This document shows positions 1 to 10,200 of a stretch of DNA of 64,000 nt, piece by piece. The notes beneath the pieces are model-generated. The model was given only the letters and a program-made list of their open reading frames with translations. It ran no database searches and was not told where the DNA came from. This DNA is from Beroe forskalii. Taxonomy: Eukaryota; Ctenophora; Nuda; Beroida; Beroidae. Numbering within the stretch: position 1 is the first letter of the stretch; each line of letters opens with the position of its first letter. Position numbers and translations under genes: made by a program. The stretch covers positions 186,001 to 250,000 of the forward strand of contig WFMF01000083.1 of the NCBI GenBank assembly GCA_011033025.1. Direction: 5' to 3'.

Positions 1-208
1 AATGCATTTTTCGTGTAATTTCCGTCACAAATTGGTTTTAATTTGTTGATTCCATCTCCCAGATATGATTAAACACGGTATGGAAATAATGTGCTGCAAA
101 TTAGAGTTCGCCATTTTAAATGGTGTCAATCATACAGTGTGGGTGTGTAAATGAACATTTGCCAAGATGAGGTGTCGCCCTGAATCTACACCACAAACTG
201 ATTTTCAG

Positions 209-301
209 ATTTTCATTGATTTAGTACGTCAAATAAACTCCAAGACTCCGGGTGCAAACGGCGGAAAAGACAAAGAGACTCGGTGCTGTGTTCTTCTCTA
301 A
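209..301 (+). CDS. Rap1-like small GTPase, last exon (version A)
   Basis: This is the C-terminal exon of a Ras-superfamily GTPase; the upstream exons lie left of the window. It follows an acceptor (ATTTTCAG) at 207-208 and codes 30 residues before TAA. They begin IFIDLVRQINSKTP, matching from memory the end of helix alpha-5 of Rap1 (IFYDLVRQINRKTP), and end in the CAAX box CVLL. The Leu at the last position predicts geranylgeranylation. A second cysteine directly before the box (CCVLL) could be palmitoylated. The hypervariable stretch is mixed in charge and lacks a long basic run. A sister exon at 1240-1326 has the same start and phase. The assignment to Rap rather than another Ras-family member rests on about 14 residues. 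Confidence 0.82.
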   Translation: MFIDLVRQINSKTPGANGGKDKETRCCVLL

Positions 302-370
302 AAAGTGAGAGGCTGTGAGAGCGGGATTGTGAATGTGTATTCTGATAAAATGCTGCTCCCACAAAATACC

Positions 371-436
371 AGGCGGTTGGAAGTGTTACCAATTTATCAC
401 TTTAAAGCGTGATAATGACGTCACTTTCAACCGCCT
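371..436. repeat. Short foldback repeat
   Basis: Arms AGGCGGTTGGAAGTG (371-385) and CACTTTCAACCGCCT (422-436) are inverted with one mismatch. The interior is also partly self-complementary (ATTTATCAC against GTGATAAT). It lies between the two Rap-like last exons. The rest of 302-1239 is AT-rich with no exon recognised. Confidence 0.6.
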
Positions 437-1239
437 AATGTTTGTGTGGTGGCGGGGGCTTGTGTGTTGCTGCCTGCTGCATGGGTCGGGTGTGTGAGTG
501 TAAACCAGCATGTTATCTGTACGCAGTACTCAGTGGTGCCCAAACAGTCGGTCATAGACCCAGCCTTGTTTAGGACCTGATTAAACATGCAAATGTTTGA
601 TTGATTCAGCATGGAAGTACACATGTGCCAAATTGCAATACAAATAAGATTCGTTCGGGCAATGGGAATTTTCTCTTTCTTTTGGGGAAAAATTGGTCTC
701 TGATTCATGTCCTGAATTAAGATAAAAGCTAACAGCGAGACTCAACTGATCTTTTCTTATCGCTTCAACGTTTTGATATTACCTCACGTGGAAGTATGAA
801 AGGCGTAGATTGCCTTTGCCTTACTTATTGTAACGTTATTCCACGTTTCATCGTTTTCTGGGATTTGATATCAGAATTATTATTCTGGATACTCAGTTGT
901 TCGAATGCATTTTTCCAATACTAAGTTTTAAAATCTTTCATTCTTGAAAGAAGGGTGTTTGTTTCAAAAATGTTAGCGTTAGGAAATAGCAATATCAATA
1001 TCAATATTTTTACTGGAAAAAACGTCAATTGATCCCTTGAATTTGATACAAATCATTCACTTTCTACAATAGTTTATCCTTGATTGGATGCCTACTGCCT
1101 CTGAAAGCCCCTTTTCAGTTAATTCTTACCATAGTATCACTCCAAAAGAGTATCTTATATTTCACAACCCTCAGTATAAATGGAACCCTCGAAGCTAACC
1201 CCCACATTATCAAACCCATAACGACCCCTCTCTCCGCAG

Positions 1240-1326
1240 ATTTTCGTCGATTTGGTGCATCAAATAAACAGCAAAAACCCTGGGCCCAGCGACCGCAAGA
1301 AGAGAAAGGTGTGCGTCCTCTTGTAA
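1240..1326 (+). CDS. Rap1-like small GTPase, last exon (version B, polybasic)
   Basis: A second terminal exon for the same GTPase, following a pyrimidine-rich tract and CCGCAG acceptor at 1238-1239. It encodes 28 residues: IFVDLVHQINSKNPG, then a basic run RKKRK, then the CAAX box CVLL and TAA. The first ~15 residues align with exon A and the reading phase is the same, so either exon could be spliced to the upstream body. The tail differs: B has a polybasic patch before the prenylated cysteine, while A has an extra cysteine instead. Family knowledge (K-Ras4A/4B) says such tails change membrane targeting. Whether both are used is inference. Confidence 0.82.
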   Translation: MFVDLVHQINSKNPGPSDRKKRKVCVLL

Positions 1327-1387
1327 ACCTCCCAACTATCTATTGTATGCCGTGTGGGGATAGTGGACGGTTTGCTGTCGTCACATC

Positions 1388-1490
1388 ACCATTTTTCATT
1401 GTAAACAATGATAATGACGTCATCAACTCACCATTGTAAACAATGATAATGGCGTCATCAACTCACCATTACAAACAGTGATAACGAGCC
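1388..1490. repeat. Tandem repeat with CRE-like palindromes
   Basis: About 2.5 copies of a 35-42 bp unit. The unit contains ATTGTAAACAAT, a perfect palindrome, followed by ATAATGACGTCATCAACT. TGACGTCA is the consensus CREB/ATF site. It is intact in the first copy, one base different in the second (TGGCGTCA) and degraded in the third. Confidence 0.7.
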
Positions 1491-1619
1491 TTCTTGACCG
1501 CCTGTCCGCCTATTATTCCCACGCGACCTATATATGCACATATATCATTACCTATAGTTTCTTCACCTTACCTCAGGCGCCCTGTTAACAATTAGAGTGG
1601 TTTTTCGACCTTTTCATGC

Positions 1620-1765
1620 GCACGGCACATCACGCCGCGCATGGGCACTTTTTTGCGCCGCGTGACAGCGCGCGAATGTACTTTCTATGCAACATATAGT
1701 AAAGCACATTCGCGCGCTGCCATGCGCCGCAATAAAGTGCCCATGCCCGGCGTAATGCGCCGTGC
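1620..1765. repeat. GC-rich foldback element
   Basis: An imperfect inverted repeat with ~60 bp arms: the left arm starts GCACGGCACATCACGCC and the right arm ends GGCGTAATGCGCCGTGC. The inner arms are CAGCGCGCGAATGT and ACATTCGCGCGCTG around a ~25 bp AT-rich loop. No coding content is seen. Confidence 0.75.
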
Positions 1766-1767
1766 TG

Positions 1768-3840
1768 GAAAAGATGGAGACACCACGGTTATAATTAATA
1801 TATTAGTTAGTGTGAATATCCCGAGTGCGTGTTGTGAATACATGATATGATAATAATGTTAATGATATATAATAATACTTTTTTTTCTTTGCCAGGGAAT
1901 TATACATATATAAATTTACGCGAGCTGAAAATAATAATAAAACTTTGTGTTATATTATTTCGAATAATACTGTCGATGCTTTATTGATTATCATACTATA
2001 CGAAGGTGTTGCAAGGTCGAGAATGAGACTGATTTTGAAAATTCGCGTGGTAAATCATTGTGTACGTGCGTGATCCTACTCACCCTGAAATCGTCATGAA
2101 ATTGAACTATCAGTGCACACGAGGATACAATCATGTCTGTGAGTTTATCACGTACGTATGTAAGTGACTCGCGAGTGGAAATTTCAGGATCATTCTCTGA
2201 TATTTGCTGACACCTGCGTTACTTTAATATTATATATCACGTAGTTGTTAAACAATACTGGTTCAGATAATTTCAACGGGTAAATTGTTGCGGGCCATGG
2301 TATTGCTATGCTATAGACAGCTGAATAACTAGTTGCAATCCAAATCAAAATTTCATAGTTAGAACGCTAAATCACTACGATATTGTAAACCACTGCTAGC
2401 AGCTAGGTAATGGTACTTTTGATCCAAGAAGAACAGCCAAGTAGCTGATAAACATTTTCGTGTGATTTTGAATTTTTTCATATTTAGAGATCACAAATTA
2501 AGCGAATCGTATCTGAATCAGTTAATTTTTAACTTATGAATCAGTGAGATTGAGCTGACGTTGATCACGAGTTTGAAAGCTTAAAATCCGTATCACCCTG
2601 TATTAAACTTTACCCCTCTAGATGTATGAAATGAACTGAATTGACGATGATTTTTAAGCAGTTTAAAGTTGATTTTTGATACTCTCTTTAAGCAAAGGTT
2701 GATATTTCGAGTCAAAATGTTCCAAATATAGCCCCGTTTTCTCTCGTATCATGTATCGGCATTGAACCCAGCATAAAGTCAGGATTTTTTCTGATAGCAT
2801 TGGCGCACTGACTGGGTATCTTGTTCTATAATTTGTTTAAAGAACTTTCCATTTTAATTGTAAGTACAATTCAACCGTTAGACAAGTGGACAAATTACTC
2901 AGTAATTCTGGAACATTCCTCCATGTGCTTGGAAGTTGGAAAGCACTGAACTGTGTAATTTCTGGAACATTGTTCATGTTGATATTCATAATATGGTTAG
3001 CATTAACATTACCAATGTTTGAAATCTTGAATCATTTAAAGAATGATTGTTAGTCTGTAAGTTCTGTCTGAACGAAAATTGAACTCATTACTCAAGGATT
3101 ATAAGATATGTAAATGATACTTCATCTCTTTCTAGTAATTAATGGTAAGTCCATCTTTGATACAATAAAGTAGTGTTTCGTTGAATTTGTGTTTGAATGA
3201 GACAGTCATAGTAAATAATATCCAAAGTTTAACATTTGTATTGCACTTTGATCCGTAGTCGTCCTGATTGCAGCATGAAGTGGAATGCTCGATATATCAT
3301 TAGCCTTATCTTTTGTAAATAATACATTAATTGTTAAGTTTAATCTAATCAAATATTAATTCATTGTTTTTGTGGCTTTTTGAACTGCGTATGTGTTCGG
3401 AGCTTTCCAGTATCCCGACTTTAGTGTGCGGCTTATTGACAATGACATTCAATATTAGGATGCGCGTTGTTCTTTTTACAATTGCTGCGCGCAGATGTGT
3501 TTCACTTCCAGTTCACGTGCTTTTAGGTATTATGGAAATTGCATTTGCGCGCTATCACTCAAAAAGCACAATCGTGCGCAGCAAAATGAAAAAGCACAGT
3601 GTGAGCGCGCGTCCAAGTTGAAGTACGCCGCGCAAAAGAGTTACCTAACACGTAATCGTAGGATGCTACCTAGTACGGGTACATAGTCTGGGACGTAGAT
3701 CACGCTGGTGTGGTTGAAAAAGCTCAAAATCAAAAGATTGCGATGATATAGCATCACCTCAAATTTCACAGGCGAAAACGTGTGTTAAAACGCCCTGTGG
3801 CAGGTGCGACCGAGAAATTTCAATTTTATCCCCAAAAAAT
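1768..3840. other. Unannotated AT-rich stretch
   Basis: No conserved exon, RNA gene or clear transposon was recognised on either strand. A GC-richer patch at about 3470-3640 contains several GCGCGC runs and loosely inverted segments; it may be a worn foldback element. Confidence 0.5.
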
Positions 3841-3844
3841 TATA

Positions 3845-4103
3845 CCACAGTCATTTTTAGGACCAGATGATGCAGGGTAGTAGAAAAATAAATTCCCTCT
3901 ACACTCTAGAGAAGCATTGCCTAGGATGTTATTCATCACCGCGGGCGCAACGTTCCAAAACTTTGTGCGAAACGCCAGAAGAAAGGGACGTGCGACCGAA
4001 ATTTCCTGGGCCCTTACCGGGCGGGGGGCCCAGGCAACGCCTGGCAATGTCAGAGGGAATTTATTTTCACTACCCTGCATCATCTGGTCCTAAGAATGAC
4101 AGG
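3845..4103. mobile_element. MITE with ~55 bp terminal inverted repeats and TA-type target site
   Basis: The left end (TCATTTTTAGGACCAGATGA) and right end (TCATCTGGTCCTAAGAATGA) are inverted copies that continue through the GCAGGGTAGT motif to AAATTCCCTCT / AGAGGGAATTT. TATA flanks both ends (3841-3844 and 4104-4107), as for Tc1/mariner-type insertions. The interior is GC-rich, has no transposase, and includes GCAACGCCTGGCAA, a motif shared with the element at 41803-41874. Confidence 0.75.
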
Positions 4104-4130
4104 TATATAATAAAATTGAAATTTCGGTTG

Positions 4131-4183
4131 CCCTAACCAGGACCCTGGTTACGCGCAGGCGTGCGCGACACCCCTGGTTAGGG
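4131..4183. repeat. Short CCCTAACCAGG inverted-repeat element (copy 1)
   Basis: Begins CCCTAACCAGGACCCTGG and ends CCCCTGGTTAGGG, with GC-rich GCGC sequence between. Related copies or pieces lie near 17144, 17336, 17838, 39891, 55195 and 57842. Just right of it, CGCGC-GAA-GCGCG (4193-4205) is a GAA-loop hairpin. Confidence 0.65.
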
Positions 4184-4519
4184 GAATTTGCTCGCGCGAA
4201 GCGCGCGCGCGCCCCGACTCGCAGAGTGAAAAAAATATGGGGCAGGCAACGTCTGGCAACCCCCTCCACCTTTTAGTAGTCTATGTTCTATAACGATTGA
4301 CCTATCATCCATATCGGGTCTCCACGACCACGGTATTTCCGGAACTCCGCGGAGTTTCCGGAAGTGTCCCAAGTCTGTACCCAAATGCCATATAGTAAGG
4401 GAATCATCTGGAGACGGAGTGCCTGCAAAAAATTCCTTACTAAGGTTTTAGTGGCTCAATCGACTCTTATAGGTGTCTAGAGCCATGCCACCAAAAAAAT
4501 TGATTCAAATTTTCGACTT

Positions 4520-7261
4520 TCGGAAACCTCAGGGTGGCCACGCCCTTTTTTGACCGTGGGAATTTTAAAGAAAAATTGCTAAAAATTTATTCAAAAGCAA
4601 ATAGGGCATGATTATACTCTAACCCAATGTTTTTAGCACGAGGAATCGTTTAAAAGCAATATCTAAGTCCTAAAACCAATATTTTGGTCATTATGGGCGA
4701 CGCCCACTTTTTGTCATCAAAATTATGGGCAAAAATCATAAGTTTTCATATGGTCTCATTTAGGGCATGATTATACTCTAACCCAATGTTTTTGGCACGA
4801 GGAATCGTTTAAAAGCAATATCTAAGTCCTAAAACCAATATTTTGGTCATTATGGGCCACGCCCACTTTTTGTCATCAAAATTATGGGCAAAAATCATAA
4901 GTTTTCATATGGTCTCATTTAGGGCATGATTATAGTTTATACTCGAATCTTAGGTATTTTGGCACGAGAAATCGATTTAAGCAAGTTTCAAAACGCTCAA
5001 TCCATTATTTTGGGCATTTTGGGCCACGCCCACTTTTTGTAATCAAAATTATGGCCGAAAATCTGAAGTTTTCATATGACTGCAACTAGGGCATGATGAT
5101 ACTCGAATCCTAGGTTTTTTGGCACGAGAAATCGATAAAAGCAACTTTCAAAACGCTTACTCCATTATTTTGGGCATTTTTGGCCACGCCCACTTTTTGT
5201 TATCAAAATTATGGCCGAAAATCTGAAGTTATTATACGTTCTTGATTAGGGCATGATTATACTAAAATCCTAGGTATTTTGGCACGAGAATTCGATTAAA
5301 GCAATTGTCAAAGCGCTAACACCAATATTCTGGGCATTTCGGATCACGTCCACTTTTTCACATTATTATGGCCTAAAATCTGAAGTTATGATGATATGGC
5401 AGTATAAAATTAGGGTGATTAGGCAGATAGGTGATTTTAGGCACTAAAAAATTGCACAAGTAGGTATAATACCAAAGAAGAGGAAATTTAATCATTTTGG
5501 AAACTCCCTCAAATGCTAATTCAAAATTATACTTGAATCCTAGGTCAAGGCCGACTTCTTACTTGTGTCCTGAGTTCCTGGCCTAAGTTTGGGTATTTCG
5601 ATAGAATATATATGGTTATAGTTGTTGCTAGTTTATGGTAGGCAAGTATCCCATCTTATTACCTGTCCAACCCATGGAAACTTTTCCACTTCGCAGAGGA
5701 TATAAAGACAACTTCCGTCGTAGTAGTAATGGCCCCATGGCTATGAGCCTAACCCGGTGAGCTCAGTGGATATCCTTGCTGTACAACATGTAATAAACAA
5801 GGGATCGAAACTGAGGGACTCAGTACAGGGCCTAGACTATAGCTATTGCTATTACCTGTACGAAAGGCCATTGCTATTGCAACGGATGTGATTATAGCCT
5901 AGATTCAATATTACAGATCGTGCACATTACACAAATTCGTTTGATTGACACAAGAACCTCGTAAGTTGAGATGCACATGATATGACCTGTAAGCTGTTAA
6001 TGATTTGTCTTGATATAATACAATTTAAATTATGACCTTACATTGGTATAACCATCTATCTTACGTCTAATTATACTGTATAACTAAATACATGCGAGGT
6101 CCTATACAGCTTTCTCCTCCACCCTTCAGATCGTGATGGATTCCTGATTCTAAAAGTCAACTTTGATACTATGACGATGATGGCTGCTATGATTGCCATG
6201 AACATCCAGAAAAATTTACGTTGCAATGGCTTGATAGTTCTGTCGTTGCATGTACATCATGACTGTAGGACACCCTTAAGAAGGTGCTTAACTTGAAGTA
6301 AGACAAATCTCCTCTCATAAGTCATGTCGAATTTCACCTCTGAAGACTGTGGACTGCATATCCCTCAAAGGGGCCGACTGCGAATGAGTATCCAACAGCA
6401 CAGAGTCCTTACCACCATTGAATAACTACACTGTAGTCGACTTGTTGCCAACTGCACGACCATGGCCAAAAGCTTCGTGACAAATATGAGAGTATCACTA
6501 TTGATTAAATTCAAGTTCAACTATTAAAGCATTTATATGATAGACTTAATTAATCTATTTCTCATGCCAGAAAAGATATGTTTCGAGTTTAAATCATAAT
6601 GCTTCTCTTTATAAAACTTGTTGATAAAATTTGGGTATTCAATCAAAAGGCACCAAAACCTCGATAACAATAAGTGAGCATATCCCTAAAGGCCCAAAAT
6701 ATTGGACTTAGCGTTTAGATTTCTCATGCCAATAATCCTAGTTGTTGAGTACAATGCCCTAGTTGGAATGGAAAAATATAATAACTTAATATTTTCGGCC
6801 GTAATATTGATGCGAAAAAGTAAGAGTGGTCCAAAATGCCCAGAATTGCTGATAGCGTTTTGACGATTTCACGTGCAAAAAACCAAAGATTTGAGTATAA
6901 TAAAGGCCTAATTGAGGACGTATAATAACATCAGATTTTAGGCCATAATATTGATGTGAAAAAGTGGGCGTGGCCAAAAATGCCCAAAATAATGGAGTAA
7001 GCGTTTTGAAAAATGCTTTAATCGATTTCTCGTGCCAAAAAACCTAGGATTCGAGTATCACCATGCCCTAGTTGCAGTCATATGAAAACTTCAGATTTTC
7101 GGCCATAATTTTGATGACAAAAAGTGGGTGTGGCCCAAAATGCCCAAAGTAATGGATTGAGCGTTTTGAAAGTTGCTTTAATCGATTTCTCGTGCCAAAA
7201 GACCTAAGATTCGAGTATAATCATGCCCTAGTTGAGACCATATGAAAACTTATGATTTTTC
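4520..7261. mobile_element. Large foldback element with arms of tandem ~160 bp repeats
   Basis: The left arm (about 4560-5400) holds five tandem units that recur at AGGGCATGATTAT (4602, 4763, 4921, near 5088, 5248), a spacing of 158-167 bp. Each carries GGCACGAG, CACGCCCACTTTTTG and ATTATGG motifs. The right arm (about 6650-7261) holds about four units in reverse complement (CTCGTGCC, CAAAAAGTGGG, CATGCCCTAGTTG). About 1.2 kb between them (5410-6640) shows no long ORF and no recognised protein. The structure resembles foldback (FB/Galileo-like) DNA elements, whose long inverted ends are built of tandem repeats, but no transposase is seen. The right arm abuts the first satellite block directly. 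Confidence 0.7.
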
Positions 7262-10200
7262 TCTTTACAGGAAAACAAAGGAAAACTGGCGAATATCATT
7301 GGTTCAGTGGTTTCAGGCGAATAATTTATGACCAGATACACTTCTATTTGACCTCCCATGAGACATCTACGCCCAATAAGGGGCGAAAAAGGCAGTTTTT
7401 AAGCCCAAAATCGCGATTTTAACCCCCATAACAGACAGAAAATGGCTGATTTCGGATTCTGAAGTATGGTATGTCTTTCTTTAGGTCGAAATGAAGACAC
7501 GCCTGGATCACTGTTTTGAGAGGTAAAAATAGGGTTTTTTGGATTTTACAGGAAAACAAAGGAAAACTGGCGAATATCATTGGTTCAGTGGTTTCAGGCG
7601 AATAATTTATGACCAGATACACTTCTATTTGACCTCCCATGAGACATCTACGCCCAATAAGGGGCGAAAAAAGGCAGTTTTTAAGCCCAAAATCGCGATT
7701 TTAACCCCCCATAACAGACAGAAAATGGCTGATTTCGGGATTCTGAAGTATGGTATGTCTTTCTTAGGTCGTCCATGGATGGCGTGCAAATTTTCAGCTC
7801 AATCTGCCAAAGCTTTTCGATTTCGGATCTTGGGTGCCTTAGAAATGAAGACACGCCTGGATCACTGTTTTGAGAGGTAAAAATAGGGTTTTTTGGATTT
7901 TACAGGAAAACAAAGGAAAACTGGCGAATATCATTGGTTCAGTGGTTTCAGGCGAATAATTTATGACCAGATACACTTCTATTTGACCTCCCATGAGACA
8001 TCTACGCCCAATAAGGGGCGAAAAAAAGGCAGTTTTAAGCCCAAAATCGCGATTTTAACCCCCATAACAGACAGAAAATGGCTGATTTCGGGATTCTGAA
8101 GTATGGTATGTCTTTCTTAGGTCGTCCATGGATGGCGTGCAAATTTTCAGCTCAATCGGCCAAAGCTTTTCGATTTCGGATCTTGGGTGCCTTAGAAATG
8201 AAGACACGCCTGGATCACTGTTTTGAGAGGTAAAAATAGGGTTTTTGGATTTTACAGGAAAACAAAGGAAAACTGGCGAATATCATTGGTTCAGTGGTTT
8301 CAGGCGAATAATTTATGACCAGATACACTTCTATTTGACCTCCCATGAGACATCTACGCCCAATAAGGGGCGAAAAAATGCAGTTTCTAAGCCCAAAATC
8401 GCGATTTTAACCCCCCATAACAGACAGAAAATGGCTGATTTTGGGATTCTGAAGTATGGTATGTCTTTCTTAGGTCGTCCATGGATGGCGTGCAAATTTT
8501 CAGCTCAATCGGCCAAAGCTTTTCGATTTCGGATCTTGGGTGCCTTAGAAATGAAGACACGCCTGGATCACTGTTTTGAGAGGTAAAAATAGGGTTTTTG
8601 GATTTTACAGGAAAACAAAGGAAAACTGGCGAATATCATTGGTTCAGTGGTTTCAGGCGAATAATTTATGACCAGATACACTTCTATTTGACCTCCCATG
8701 AGACATCTACGCCCAATAAGGGGCGAAAAAAGGCAGTTTTTAAGCCCAAAATCGCGATTTTAACCCCCCATAACAGACAGAAAATGGCTGATTCCGGGAT
8801 TCTGAAGTATGGTATGTCTTTCTTAGGTCGTCCATGGATGGCGTGCAAATTTTCAGCTCAATCGGCCAAAGCTTTTCGATTTCGGATCTTGGGTGCCTTA
8901 GAAATGAAGACACGCCTGGATCACTGTTTTGAGAGGTAAAAATAGGGTTTTTGGATTTTACAGGAAAACAAAGGAAAACTGGCGAATATCATTGGTTCAG
9001 TGGTTTCAGGCGAATAATTTATGACCAGATACACTTCTATTTGACCTCCCATGAGACATCTACGCCCAATAAGGGGCGAAAAAGGCAGTTTTAAGCCCAA
9101 AATCGCGATTTTAACCCCCATAACAGACAGAAAATGGCTGATTTCGGGATTCTGAAGTATGGTATGTCTTTCTTAGGTCGTCCATGGATGGCGTGCAAAT
9201 TTTCAGCTCAATCGGCCAAAGCTTTTCGATTTCGGATCTTGGGTGCCTTAGAAATGAAGACACGCCTGGATCACTGTTTTGAGAGGTAAAAATAGGGTTT
9301 TTGGATTTTACAGGAAAACAAAGGAAAACTGGCGAATATCATTGGTTCAGTGGTTTCAGGCGAATAATTTATGACCAGATACACTTCTATTTGACCTCCC
9401 ATGAGACATCTACGCCCAATAAGGGGCGAAAAAAGGCAGTTTTTAAGCCCAAAATCGCGATTTTAACCCCCATAACAGACAGAAAATGGCTGATTTCGGG
9501 ATTCTGAAGTATGGTATGTCTTTCTTAGGTCGTCCATGGATGGCGTGCAAATTTTCAGCTCAATCGGCCAAAGCTTTTCGATTTCGGATCTTGGGTGCCT
9601 TAGAAATGAAGACACGCCTGGATCACTGTTTTGAGAGGTAAAAATAGGGTTTTTTGGATTTTACAGGAAAACAAAGGAAAACTGGCGAATATCATTGGTT
9701 CAGTGGTTTCAGGCGAATAATTTATGACCAGATACACTTCTATTTGACCTCCCATGAGACATCTACGCCCAATAAGGGGCGAAAAAGGCAGTTTTTAAGC
9801 CCAAAATCGCGATTTTAACCCCCATAACAGACAGAAAATGGCTGATTTCGGGATTCTGAAGTATGGTATGTCTTTCTTAGGTCGTCCATGGATGGCGTGC
9901 AAATTTTCAGCTCAATCGGCCAAAGCTTTTCGATTTCGGATCTTGGGTGCCTTAGAAATGAAGACACGCCTGGATCACTGTTTTGAGAGGTAAAAATAGG
10001 GTTTTTTGGATTTTACAGGAAAACAAAGGAAAACTGGCGAATATCATTGGTTCAGTGGTTTCAGGCGAATAATTTATGACCAGATACACTTCTATTTGAC
10101 CTCCCATGAGACATCTACGCCCAATAAGGGGCGAAAAAGGCAGTTTTTAAGCCCAAAATCGCGATTTTAACCCCCATAACAGACAGAAAATGGCTGATTT

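Noticed and set aside
1080-1439. 119-residue plus-strand frame
   Set aside because: It overlaps the Rap-like exon in another frame and runs through a tandem repeat.
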